From assembly GCA_033060915.1 (NCBI GenBank), contig CM065394.1, positions 26,541,001-26,605,000 on the forward strand: a stretch of DNA of 64,000 nucleotides. Reading direction: 5' to 3'. The notes beneath the pieces are model-generated. The model made no database searches, was not told the origin of the DNA, and was given only the letters and a program-made list of their open reading frames with translations. Of the stretch, positions 46,237-55,890 are shown in pieces. The stretch's first letter is position 1. Each line of letters begins with the position of its first letter. The DNA comes from Euryodendron excelsum. Its lineage: Eukaryota; Streptophyta; Magnoliopsida; Ericales; Pentaphylacaceae. A program made the position numbers and the translations under genes.

Positions 46237-46629
46237 AAACCCAAATCATATTAAACCCAAATAGCCAGAATTCAAGGAAAGCTCATGCACAATAATCATA
46301 ATAAACCCAAATAGCAAACAGAAGGGTGAGAAACAAAACCAGAGAGCCATTGCCGGGTGTGGCGAACGTAGGAAAAAAAGAGACAGAAACAAAACCAAGA
46401 AAACCAGCGTTTTAAACTCACCGGAGTGGTTGGGTGTGGTGAACACAGCAGCTTGGTTGCTGGTGGCTATGGCAACCGGAGAGAGAGAGAAGAGAGAGAG
46501 AAGGGGTGGGGCGAGTCCTTTGGGAAATTTGAAACTGAAGCGTCTTTGCGTCCTTGGACAAAGAGGTGTGTGACATCCAATTTGAGCGAAATTTTGAAGG
46601 AGACCCAAAAATGATCCAAGCCGTAGGAT

Positions 46630-46711
46630 CAAATTGAAAATAAACCTCATCCGTTAGATTGAATTGTATTTCTTGGATATTTTCAAAATCTGATTTGTTT
46701 TATTAGATAGA
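46630..46711 (-). other. Helitron 5' terminus
   Basis: On the minus strand, after host A, the element begins TCTATCTAATAAAACAAATC, followed by TTTTGAAAATATCC and, after about 30 bp, TAACGGATGAGG. It is homologous to the plus-strand end at 39961. TC at the 5' end with a preceding A is the Helitron rule. Confidence 0.75.
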
Positions 46712-47704
46712 TTGTATTATATTAGCATGGTTACATGGTAAAACAATTTTAACTAGTCTTTCTTTTTCTTTTATAGAAAATGATCCACCTCATTCCGATT
46801 CGACCCATGCAAGTAAGTGTTCTAGCAGATGCTTTTGGACCATTGGGCTTTTTCTCCCTGAATAATCTTTAGACTTTGAATTGGTCATCCCACTTTCTCC
46901 CATAACTACAATGAAACGTACATTATTAAGAGTAATGCTATACATAAGGTTATAGGATTCACATTAATAAATTTATATAAAACTCATTTACTTGTGTTTA
47001 CGAGTAGAGAAATTATCGAGTAGGTCCAGAAGTACACCACATCAGTATGATAAAGTGAAATTATTTAATAGCTTCGGGACACCACATTAACTCCAAAAAG
47101 GTCATCAAAAAGTCGGGGCTCGTGACCCCATCCAGGCCTGTATTAGTACAAACTAGGGTTCGACCTAGCTCATTGACGACTTTTATGTCAGCATGATAAG
47201 GTTGTATGTTCGATTTATCAAAAGTAAACACATCATGCATGTTTTGCCTAAAAATTAGATCAATCAAGCCTAATTTTTTTGACCAAATTTTAGGAAAAGC
47301 CTAAACATTAGGTCGATTAATATAAAAATAGAAATATGTGTTTATTTTTCATATGTCGGGCACATCGCGTCATCATATTGGCATGATGTTTCGAACCTAC
47401 TAAATAATTTCTCTTTAAGTAAGAAAAATAAATTGAAAATAAAATTGTATATAATATTATTCTAAAATAAAATATTTATTGTGATTGACTCTTAACCACA
47501 AAAAACCCATTCATCATGGTGATAGGATTTTATTTTCCAAATGTCATGGTAGACTTTTATTTTTCCTTTTTTTCTAGTAATGATCCAAGCTCTGCAGGTT
47601 CATGGGGCAAGTCTTTGTAAACAAAAGAGAAGGCTCATTTCCTAGCAAAAACTAGAAAGTAGTAAAACAACTCGAGGGCATAACCTCAACGTCGACAAAA
47701 AAAA
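46712..47704. other. Spacer and promoter region of the SDR gene
   Basis: AT-rich, no gene found. The last 150 bp (from about 47580) become less AT-rich and probably hold the SDR 5' UTR. No TATA box was assigned with confidence. Confidence 0.45.
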
Positions 47705-48487
47705 ATGGCAGACCCTACCCCTTCCGCGAATAAGCTAGAAGGCAAAGTAGCCATCATCACCGGCGGCGCAAGCGGCATCGGCGAGGCAACTGCCCGTCTC
47801 TTCGCCGATCACGGTGCACGCGTGGTTGTGATCGCCGACGTCCAAGACGAAAAGGGTCGACACGTGGCCGAGTCCATCGGCTCACACCGCTGCAGCTACG
47901 TCCACTGTGACGTCACCGACGAAGAGCAAGTCAAATCCACGGTGGAGTTGACCGTACAGACGTACGGCCAACTCGACATCATGTTCAGCAACGCTGGAAT
48001 CTTAAATTCCGATCAGGTGATCCTAGACCTCGACTTCTCCGAATTTGACCGCCTCTTCGGGATCAACGTTCGTGGCACGGCAGCATGCGTGAAGCACGCG
48101 GCTCGTGCCATGGTGGAGCGGCGCGTGAGGGGTAGCATCGTGTGCACGGCGAGCATAGTAGCCAGCAGGGGCCACACGAAGTGGACTGATTACGTCATGT
48201 CGAAGCACGCCGTGCTCGGGTTGGTCCGGGCGGCTAGCCAACAGCTTGGGCCTCACGGAATTAGGGTGAACGGCGTGTCGCCGTATGTGGTTGCGACGCC
48301 GTTAGTGTGCGACGCCGATCGCAAGGATTTGGATGAAGTTGAGAAGGTTTATGAAGCATTCACTCCCTTGAAAGGGATTGTGCTGAAAACTAGACACGTT
48401 GCAGATGCCGCGTTGTTCCTTGCCTCCGACGATTCGGCTTTTGTCTCCGGGCACAACCTCGCCGTCGACGGCGGGTTCGGTTCATGA
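47705..48487 (+). CDS. Short-chain dehydrogenase/reductase, SDR110C-type, single exon (260 aa)
   Basis: Intact classical SDR. Residues 19-26 TGGASGIG form the NAD(P)-binding Rossmann loop. Asp45 at the end of beta 2 favours NAD(H). CDVTD is at 68-72 and SNAG at 95-98. The catalytic tetrad is Asn121 (INVRG), Ser150 (SIVCTAS), Tyr163 and Lys167 (YVMSK). VSPYVVATPL and the C-terminal SGHNLAVDGGFGS complete the fold. The SIVCTAS and VEKVYEAFTPLKG pattern matches the plant SDR110C group, which includes xanthoxin dehydrogenase ABA2 relatives, isopiperitenol dehydrogenases and SDR3-like proteins. The substrate cannot be set from sequence. Coding GC content is much higher than its surroundings, especially in the first two thirds. 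No intron. A deleted paralogue lies 12 kb downstream on the other strand. Confidence 0.93.
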   Translation: MADPTPSANKLEGKVAIITGGASGIGEATARLFADHGARVVVIADVQDEKGRHVAESIGSHRCSYVHCDVTDEEQVKSTVELTVQTYGQLDIMFSNAGILNSDQVILDLDFSEFDRLFGINVRGTAACVKHAARAMVERRVRGSIVCTASIVASRGHTKWTDYVMSKHAVLGLVRAASQQLGPHGIRVNGVSPYVVATPLVCDADRKDLDEVEKVYEAFTPLKGIVLKTRHVADAALFLASDDSAFVSGHNLAVDGGFGS

Positions 48488-48864
48488 TCTCCGACACAGA
48501 GTTTGAGAATATCGTTTACTGTTTTGTGAAAGCAAAATAAGAAATATTTAAAATGTGTGGTAGTTTTATTCTTCTGGAAAATAGAAATATAAATCTGAGT
48601 GCGTAGTGTAGCATAATATTGTAATAAAATTTCATAAAACTGTTGTTTTCTTCAAGCACAATTTACTTGACTGTTTGATTGCAGCGGTTTCAAAACCTTC
48701 CTTCAATCATAATTTATGGTTCTCACCCAATAATTTACAAAATTATAATTTATGTCCTCATTCAACAATTTACAAAGTGCAGTGATAAGTCGCATTGTAA
48801 GTATCTAAATAGTTGGATTTATCTTGCACAAGTGATTTCTTTAACAAAGAAGAGGGGTTGGTAA

Positions 48865-49688
48865 CAAGGGCGGAGCTCTCATGGCTGTAGCCTAAGAGAG
48901 TCCAGCCTAATTTTTATTTTTGATGTACAAATTTTTTTAATATTTAAGTTTAGCTCATCTTAATATTGTCATGTTCAGCTCACTCTTTTTTATTGCTCAA
49001 CTCAACATCTTATTGTTCAACCTAACACCTAACACAGTTACTTAATATAACTCACTTTAATTTTAATACTTAAACCCAATAAAAATTAAATTAATTAATT
49101 AGTCATTAAAAAAGTGAACTAAAAGAGAGGTAGAGCTATATGCTATCCATTAAAAAAATTATTTAACATGCTTTATGTTGTTATCTAATTATTAATTTTT
49201 TTTATTATTTTCTCACAGGAAAAAATTATTTTGACCCATTAAATTAGGTTTTGACCTCAAGTAAGTAGTACAAACCCGAGAGAGACAAGGGAAGGTGAAG
49301 ACTAGACTCTTCACTCCTGTGACTTTCACCCTCTAGGGCCTCTATTGCTTAGGTATTTTGTGTTATCAAATTTTCTCTTTTTTTTGTATGCGTTACTTGC
49401 AAATCTTATGATTATCTATATCGAAGAGAACTTTCTGAATCTAATGATGCAAATTTGATAATAAATAATTTCTATTCACTAAAAAAAAGTCGGGCACAAT
49501 TTTAATATGTTTTTTTTCTTGAATATTTTTGAATATTTATATATTTTTGTATACTTTTGTTGCATATTAGTTGTGAAATTATTTGATCTATATAACTTTT
49601 ACATGTACATATTTTATAATTTTTTTTTTTGATAATTCATTAAATTTTGGCTAGCTCAGGACATATCAAAATTCTAGCTCCACCCTTG
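48865..49688. mobile_element. Non-autonomous hAT-like transposon with 8-bp TSD
   Basis: The ends are CAAGGGCGGAGCT (left) and inverted CAAGGGTGGAGCT (right), matching 12 of 13. The element is flanked on both sides by GTTGGTAA (48857-48864 and 49689-49696), a perfect 8-bp TSD as hAT transposases make. The 824-bp interior has no transposase ORF. It sits about 380 bp downstream of the SDR stop. Confidence 0.9.
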
Positions 49689-49696
49689 GTTGGTAA

Positions 49697-50927
49697 TGAT
49701 GAGAGAAAAATGGAAGAGATATGGAGGTGGAAGAGTGGAGAAATGGAGGTGGCCGATAGTGAGTGAAAGGTGGGTGGTGGGTACTGACGAACATGAATAG
49801 AAGAAGAAAGTAAAAGAAAAGAGAGAGGAAGATATAGAGGAAGAAGGGATGGTCCGAGATGAAGTGGTTTGGAGGTGAGGAAGAAAGGGAAAGAGAGACT
49901 GAGGAATTTTACCATTTTCCCCTCTAGTGTGGTCATGTGCTGGGCACGTGATATTTTAATGTCAGTTGCCAATTGAATCTATTAAAAATTAATTGCAAAA
50001 TTAAAAGGTAAAAATGTTATGATTAGAATTATAAGGACCAAATTAAAACGAGAAGTAAACTATAAGGACTTTCTGTGCATTTAATCTACTTTACATGACT
50101 GTTATATATTTTGGTAGATTTTGGCAGTAACAATTTGGTACTTAAATAACATGTTTTAGTACCGGAGATTCAATAATTTAATGATGGTTTGTGAAAGTGA
50201 TGTCATTGCTATTAAATTATAGAAAAATGTTATTCTTATAGAAAATTTGTACACAAATTCTCACCAAAATAATATGGCAATGGTACTTTTATAATTAAAA
50301 ATTATTATGGTGTGTGTTTTATTTTGAAGTGAAAGACTCATTTAGATACATCATTTTGTATAAAAAATTTTGTTATATAGCATTATCCTAAATTATATAT
50401 TGGCTAGTTTTCAAGGAACTCCAATTGTTAAAAAAACATGAGGTCTTTAACTGTATGTAGGCTGGCTCTAGAATTGGTTGGGGGTAATTACACTTTACTC
50501 TAGTTTGAGTAAAAATTACTTGATCCTTATGTGGTTTAAAAATAAACATATAACATTCTTGTAGTTTGGACTTAACTGCAAAATGGATGAAAATTATTAA
50601 AATAATAGCAATTTTTTAACAAGAATATTTTTGTAATTTTATCTCTTTAAAATAAAAAATAAAAAAAATAATTTTTTCCTTTTATTTCAAAATAAAAGGT
50701 TGTTATTTGTAGGGATATTTTTATTATTTCATCAAATCTGTTATGATTATAATAATTTTACAAATAAATTTAAATCATAAAAAAAATATATGCTCATATT
50801 TAAACCACAAAATATTATTAGATTTTCACTCAAATTGCAAGGGAAAAGTGTAATTAGCCCATTTGGTTAAGTATGATGGCATTTGCTGAGACACATACAT
50901 GTATATATGCAGTGTAAACGTACTCTC
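49697..50927. other. Gene-free AT-rich spacer
   Basis: No supported coding region. The 49700-49920 purine-rich stretch (GGAGGTGG, GAGAGAAAAG repeats) only gives low-complexity frames. Confidence 0.5.
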
Positions 50928-51039
50928 TTAATCTCGGAGAACTATTACTCCCACCCCCCCTGACACGGGGGGTGGGCTGATGGGACGGAAAAAACATTTG
51001 GATGTCCGATTTTGCCCCATGTGCTTTATTGATGCAAAG

Positions 51040-51480
51040 TAATAGTATTTTGTTTGTTTTTATAGTTAAACATATATTAATTGTTTTATTTTTATTTTAT
51101 TTTGATTAATTTAATTTTTTTTAAAAATAAAAAAAATAAAAAAATAGGGATCACATCAGACAAATATTTGTTATTTTTTATTAATTGTTTTATTTTTATT
51201 TTGTTTTGATTAATTTGAATTGTTTTTAAAAAAAAGAACAAAAAAAAAATAGAGGTCACATCAGTGAGTGGGATTATCAGGAATATGATATCAGAGATTT
51301 TCTGTTCGGATAAAATTTTCTATTTGAATATGTCTCTTTCTATACACCTGAATTTATCACTGATCAAGCAAGACTTTATTATTTTTTATTTGTTATTTTA
51401 TTTTTATTTTGTTTTGATTAATTTGATTTTTTTTTAAAAATAGAAAAAGAACAAAAAAAATATGGGTCACATCAGTGAGT
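51040..51480 (+). repeat. MULE left subterminal repeats (three copies)
   Basis: The block TTATTTTTATTTTGTTTTGA followed by TTAATTT, an A-rich run and GGTCACATCAG recurs at about 51075, 51185 and 51395. The right side has ATCACATCAGG near the TIR in the opposite arm. These may be transposase-binding regions, by analogy with other MULEs. Confidence 0.7.
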
Positions 51481-51499
51481 AGGATTGTCAAGGAATCTC

Positions 51500-51745
51500 A
51501 GAGATTTTATGTTCGGATAAGATTTTTTGTTTGGAAGAGATTTTCTGTTCTGATAAGATTTTCTGTCCGGATAAGATTTTCTGATAAGATTTTCTGTTCG
51601 GATAGATTTTCTGTTCAGATAAGATTTTTTGTTTGGATAAGATTTTCTAATAAGATTTCCTGTTTGGATAAGATTTTCTGAAAAGATTTTCTGTTCGGAT
51701 AAGATTTTCTATTTGGATAAGATTTTCTATTTGGATATGTCTCCC
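51500..51745 (+). repeat. MULE 5' minisatellite, 18-20 bp unit
   Basis: About a dozen variants of TTCGGATAAGATTTTCTG stand head to tail, with shorter units lacking the TTCGG part. The array ends about 100 bp before the transposase ATG, so it lies in the promoter or leader. Confidence 0.85.
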
Positions 51746-51844
51746 TCTATTTATATGAAAAACATTTCTCCAGATTTTCTCATCTTCTTCATTCCTTCAC
51801 TTCCTCTACTATCACTCCTTCAATTTATATCAAGATAGAGCACA

Positions 51845-54688
51845 ATGGCTGACTCATTTTCAGATAGTTGGGCAATTGAGAGTGATCTTCCAAGTGTAGA
51901 AAGCGTCTCCCACCGAGGTCGTGACTATACACCTGAATTTACCACTGATCAGGCAAGCATTTGTTATTTTTTATTTCATTAGACTATTTTTGTTTCATCA
52001 TACTATCAATTTATTAAAAGTAGACCCAATAACGTTGTACTTATGCATATTTGTTATTTTTTATTGACAGATTTTTGAAAATAGAGACGAAATGTTAGAT
52101 TGGGTGCGGAGGATTGGTCGACAAAATGGCATCGTGATTGTTATCAAAAGGTATGCTAATTTAAAAGGCGGCAAGCTCCCGAAGTGCATTCTTGGTTGTG
52201 AAAGAGGAGGAAAGTACGAACCGCCACGGCATCTTTCTGAAGGGCAATCCTTGCAAAGAAATACTGGAACAAGAAAATGCGATTGCCCATTTGAGCTGCG
52301 AGGTTTACCAATACCTCCAGATGGTGTCATGTGGGGTTTACTGGTTAAATGCGGTTTTCATAACCATGAAACTGCAGAATATCTTGATGGTCACGAGTAC
52401 CCGTCAAGGCTCAAACCAGTAGAGAAACAATTTGTGCTCGAGATGGCTGACAGTACCAAACCTCGAGAAATTCTCAGTGTCCTGAAAGAAAGAGACCCTT
52501 CAAACACCACAGGAATTCAGAGCGTTTACAACACCATCTATAAACACAAAGAAGTCCAACGTGGCGGTCTAAATCCTGTCCAGCATGTTTTGGATCAATT
52601 AATTAGCAAAAAATACCTCCATACTTTTATGACAAATCCAGAGACGAACGAAATTACAGATATTCTCTGGGTTCATCCTAAAAGCCTGGAGCTATATATC
52701 AATTTTCCCACTGTGCTGATAATTGATGCAACATACAAGACCAATGAGTATCGCATACCATTGTTGGAGGTTGTGGGTATCACATCCACACTACGAACAT
52801 ACTCACTTATGTTCGCATATCTTGCTAATGAAAAGTCAGATCGGTTGACATGGGCCTTAGGTACCTTGAAGAACTTGATGCTTGAAAAGGGAGCATTGAT
52901 GCCATCGGTGTTCGTTTCAGATAGGGATTTGGCGCTTATGAAGGCCATTGATACATGTTTCCCCGCAGCACGTCACATCCTCTGTATCTGGCACATAAAC
53001 CAGAACGTGGTGAAGTACTGCAGCCCTATTCTTGGTCCGGAGATGAAACGATTTCTCATGTCATGGCACTCGCTAATTATGTCATCAACACCAGAGTCTT
53101 ACCAACAGAAGTGACACACCCTTCTCGGAGAGTTTAAATCCTACCCGCGTGCAACAAAATACCTCTGGGAGACATGGTTAAGGCCATACAAAGAGCGGTT
53201 CGTAGCGGCGTGGATAAATACTTTCATGCACCTTGGAAGCAATTCAAGTCAAAGGTATCATGATTTCATTGCAAACTACTTTTTATAACTTTTTGATTTA
53301 AACACAGTGCACTTTTCTATTATAGGGCAGAGTCTGCCCATGCCAGGCTAAAGCTATATCTGGGGAACACCATGTCATCGCTAGATACATCGTTTGCGAA
53401 AATTCACAAGATGTTGAGAATTCAGTTTGGCGACATTCAGAAGTCGTTCGAGAGATCTCTCAACATTCCACGCCACAAACAAATGGATGACTACATTTTC
53501 AGCGGCATAATATGTCGAATTTCATTAGAGGCGTTGGAGTTGATCGATGAACAGCTACAATACGCTGATACCGCCTCCCCATTCATGGCCGGCTATTGCG
53601 ACTGTATAATCAAAGTAACGCACGGAGTGCCGTGCTTGCACGACCTTGCTAATTACCGTTCGCTTTGTATTCCAATTCCGCTGACAGATATTAATACTCA
53701 TTGGACTATGTTATGTATGCATGCAGACCGCTCTAATGATGATGGACCACGATCTGACAGGACATCTGAGGTTCTTGAACTGTTACAGGGGATGGATCCA
53801 TCTACGCGAGATAATATGATAAACAGGATTATCGATATGACAGATCCATCTCATAGTACAGTTCGAGCCCCAGTGTACAACACGGAACACAAAGGTCGAC
53901 CTGCAGGTAGAGATGAACAAAGTAGATGCCGCATAAAGAGTATTCTAGAAGTATCTACTTCAGGATCTAGGGGGGCATCTAACTCAACTCCAGATGCACC
54001 GGTCACTCAACCGACTGCAACCTCGAGAATTCGCAACACTCAAACTCTAGCTCCACCCGTCTTGGATCCCTTCATCCAACAATTGCCTGAGGCTTATCAG
54101 GATTTTATTAGTTACACTGTTGACGTCCGAGCTGATGGTCATTGTGGATTCAGGGCGATAGCTGCGCAAGTCGGGTATGCCGAAGATGATTGGGCATGGG
54201 TACGGATGGACCTGATTGAAGAGATTCAGCAAAACATAAACTTATACGATGTGCTTTATCCAGAGCATAATTATGCAAACACTCTTCTACATTCATTTAT
54301 TTGGTTCCAGCCTACAGTATCAGAGGCATATTGGATGGACTCTATGGCTTTGGGAGTTGTCATTGCATCAAGGTACAACCTTGTATTGCACACGTTTGAC
54401 ACATATCATTCGGGTTGTTTTACTCACTTACCGTTGAGATCCCCCCCAGTTCCGGTCCACGAGCGTCGGGAAATAGCTATTGCTCGTGTTGACGGCAACC
54501 ACTTCGTCCAAGTTTTGTTATGCCCTCATTACCCAGTACCACCCACTCCAATGTGGTGGCGACAACATGTATCAACCGAAGCTAGGGGATGGGTTGATAA
54601 TTATATAGTACGAATGAATTTGTGGTCAGAAATAATGGGTGGAGGACCGGGTGCCCCCGGAGGAGAGTTCGGTGGAGACATTAATTAG
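51845..54688 (+). pseudogene. MULE transposase with FAR1-type N-terminus, SWIM finger and C-terminal OTU protease domain; one in-frame stop
   Basis: Exons: 51845-51952, 52071-53254, 53326-54688. Phases match and give 884 residues if TGA 53112 is ignored. Exon 1 starts MADSFSDSWAIESDLPS. Intron 1 has a GC donor (CAG|GCAAGC) and intron 2 is only 71 bp with GT-AG. Domains in order: FAR1-like zinc region (KCILGCERGG ... CDCPFELRG ... CGFHNHE); MULE DDE transposase with IIDATYKTNEY (first D), VFVSDRDLALMKAI (second D), CIWHINQN and AESAHARLK (likely E, across intron 2); SWIM-type finger CDCIIKVTHGVPCLHDLANY; Ser/Thr/Pro-rich linker; OTU domain with RADGHCGFRAIAAQVG (Asp and Cys at 54134-54145) and DGNHFVQVLL (His 54500). 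An OTU domain is normally a deubiquitinase. The catalytic residues of both enzymes appear intact. The only visible defect is the TGA after ESYQQK. Confidence 0.88.
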
Positions 54689-54950
54689 AAATTCTGTTTT
54701 TATGTATTGTTGAATTTACCACTATATTGATATGTTAAAAGTTATTATTTTTTGTATGTGTTTTTATGAGAAATCAAACTAGTAAAAAATGTATTATTAA
54801 TTCCCAAGGATAGTCTTAAGAAACAAATCTAAATTATTTTACTTAAGTATTTGTTTATAAAAATTATATTAATTAGTTTTACATTAAATTTTATAAATAG
54901 AGAGAAATTTAACAAATTTTGATCAAAATTTCTTTCTTTTATAAAAACCG

Positions 54951-55220
54951 GGGAGGTGGGAGTAAAAGAAATTATAAAATTTGATCATAAAAAATTTATT
55001 TATATAAAAATCCAGGAGGTGAGAGTAAAAAGAAATTTAAAAATTTTGATTAAATTTTTTTTTAATAAAAAAATTTGGAGGTGGGAGTAAAAGAAATTAG
55101 AAAATTTGATCATAACAATTTTATTTATATAAAAATTTAGTAGGTGAGAGTAAAAAGAAATTAAAAATTTTTGATCAAAAATTTTTTTAATTAAAATTTG
55201 GGAGGTGGGAGTAAAAGAAA
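54951..55220 (+). repeat. MULE right subterminal repeats, 62-bp unit x 5
   Basis: GGGAGGTGGGAGTAAAAGAA-like starts occur at about 54951, 55013, 55077, 55139 and 55200, each followed by an AT-rich TTTGATCA block. The variants GGTGGG and GGTGAG alternate, so the higher-order unit may be about 124 bp. Confidence 0.85.
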
Positions 55221-55377
55221 AAATATTATCAAAATAATTGAACTTGATGACAATCTTGAAATAAAAGAGTAAGGTTGTGGGCAAAATAAAAAAATAAAAA
55301 AAATTTAATGATCACATCAGGGGTGGGGTGTTGGGGGGGTGGGGATAGAGATTTTCTTAATCTCGTATACACCAGAT

Positions 55378-55600
55378 GGGACATTCATCATTTTCTAGTT
55401 GACATGACATTTGCTTGTTGAATTAAATTTCAGAGCTGTTGATGTTATCATTCTTTACAAATTTTATAGACCAAACTATTTTAGGACAACAGCAGCTGGG
55501 ACATTTATCATTTTCTAGTTAACGTGACGTGAATTAAATTTTAGAGCTGGTGATATTGTCATGCTTTACAAATTCATAGATCAAACCATTTTAATTTTTA
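55378..55600. repeat. Tandem duplication about 115 bp x 2
   Basis: GGGACATTYATCATTTTCTA, GAATTAAATTTYAGAGCTG and CTTTACAAATTY...TAGA(C/T)CAAAC occur twice in the same order, at 55378-55490 and 55498-55600, immediately outside the MULE. Confidence 0.8.
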
Positions 55601-55705
55601 ATTTGTATATTGCATAAGGTATTTGTTAAATTGTTATTTTGATAATAACTAAAATTTCAAATATGCCGAAATCTTGTTGTTTTATATATGATTTTTAATA
55701 TTAAG

Positions 55706-55890
55706 AGGTGTTTGGATACAACTTTTTTAGTAGCTTATACATTAAGCTTATGAATTTTTTAAATTGTATTCAGTTCTACACTTAAAAAAACTACTTTTAG
55801 AACCAACTTAAACTTTAAAAAATTATTTAAAAAGTAATTTTTTAGAACTAACTTCAACTGTTGGTTTTTTAGTTGCAATTCAAATACCAC
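55706..55890. mobile_element. MITE-like element
   Basis: The left end AGGTGTTTGGATACAACTTT and the inverted right end GTGGTATTTGAATTGCAACT are similar. The 185-bp AT-rich interior has internal mirror symmetry (TTTAAAAAATTA...). No TSD confirmed. Confidence 0.45.

Larger units (their letters stand above)
27840..46711 (-). mobile_element. Large decayed Helitron (about 18.9 kb with nested insertions)
   Basis: Both ends fit Helitron rules. On the minus strand the 5' end is A|TCTATCTAATAAAACA at 46711. The 3' end is a GTGCC-TAC... hairpin followed by GGGTCATTCCTAA|T at 27840, so insertion lies between A and T with no TSD. All recognisable Helitron genes lie between the ends on the same strand in the right order: zinc-finger/Rep (39859-37203), then PIF1-like helicase (37202-32947). 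Upstream exon-like segments (43478-42548) and downstream captured exons (32813-28969) are also on the minus strand. Nested inside are a solo LTR (34408-36630), a second plus-strand Helitron 5' end (39912), and MITEs (30823, 44552). Stops and frameshifts in Rep and helicase make it inactive. The right end is supported by similarity to the 5' end at 39961 over some 70 bp (shared TAACGGATGAG). The left end could instead be 28449 (second hairpin). Confidence 0.8.
50937..55356 (+). mobile_element. Complete Mutator-like element (MULE) carrying a transposase-OTU fusion
   Basis: The element is flanked by TTAATCTCG on both sides (50928-50936 and 55357-55365), a perfect 9-bp TSD typical of MULEs. The ends are imperfect inverted repeats: left GAGAACTATTACTCCCACC, right (inverted) GAAAATCTCTATCCCCACC, both running into C-rich tracts. 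The 4.4-kb interior holds one transposase gene on the plus strand (51845-54688), an AT-rich left subterminal region with repeats (51040-51480), a minisatellite (51500-51745) and right subterminal 62-bp repeats (54951-55220). The perfect TSD and near-intact gene suggest a fairly recent insertion. Confidence 0.92.

Noticed and set aside
52092..53114. Considered as a domesticated FAR1/FHY3-family host gene
   Set aside because: TIRs, a perfect 9-bp TSD and subterminal repeats surround it, so it is a mobile MULE gene rather than a domesticated one.
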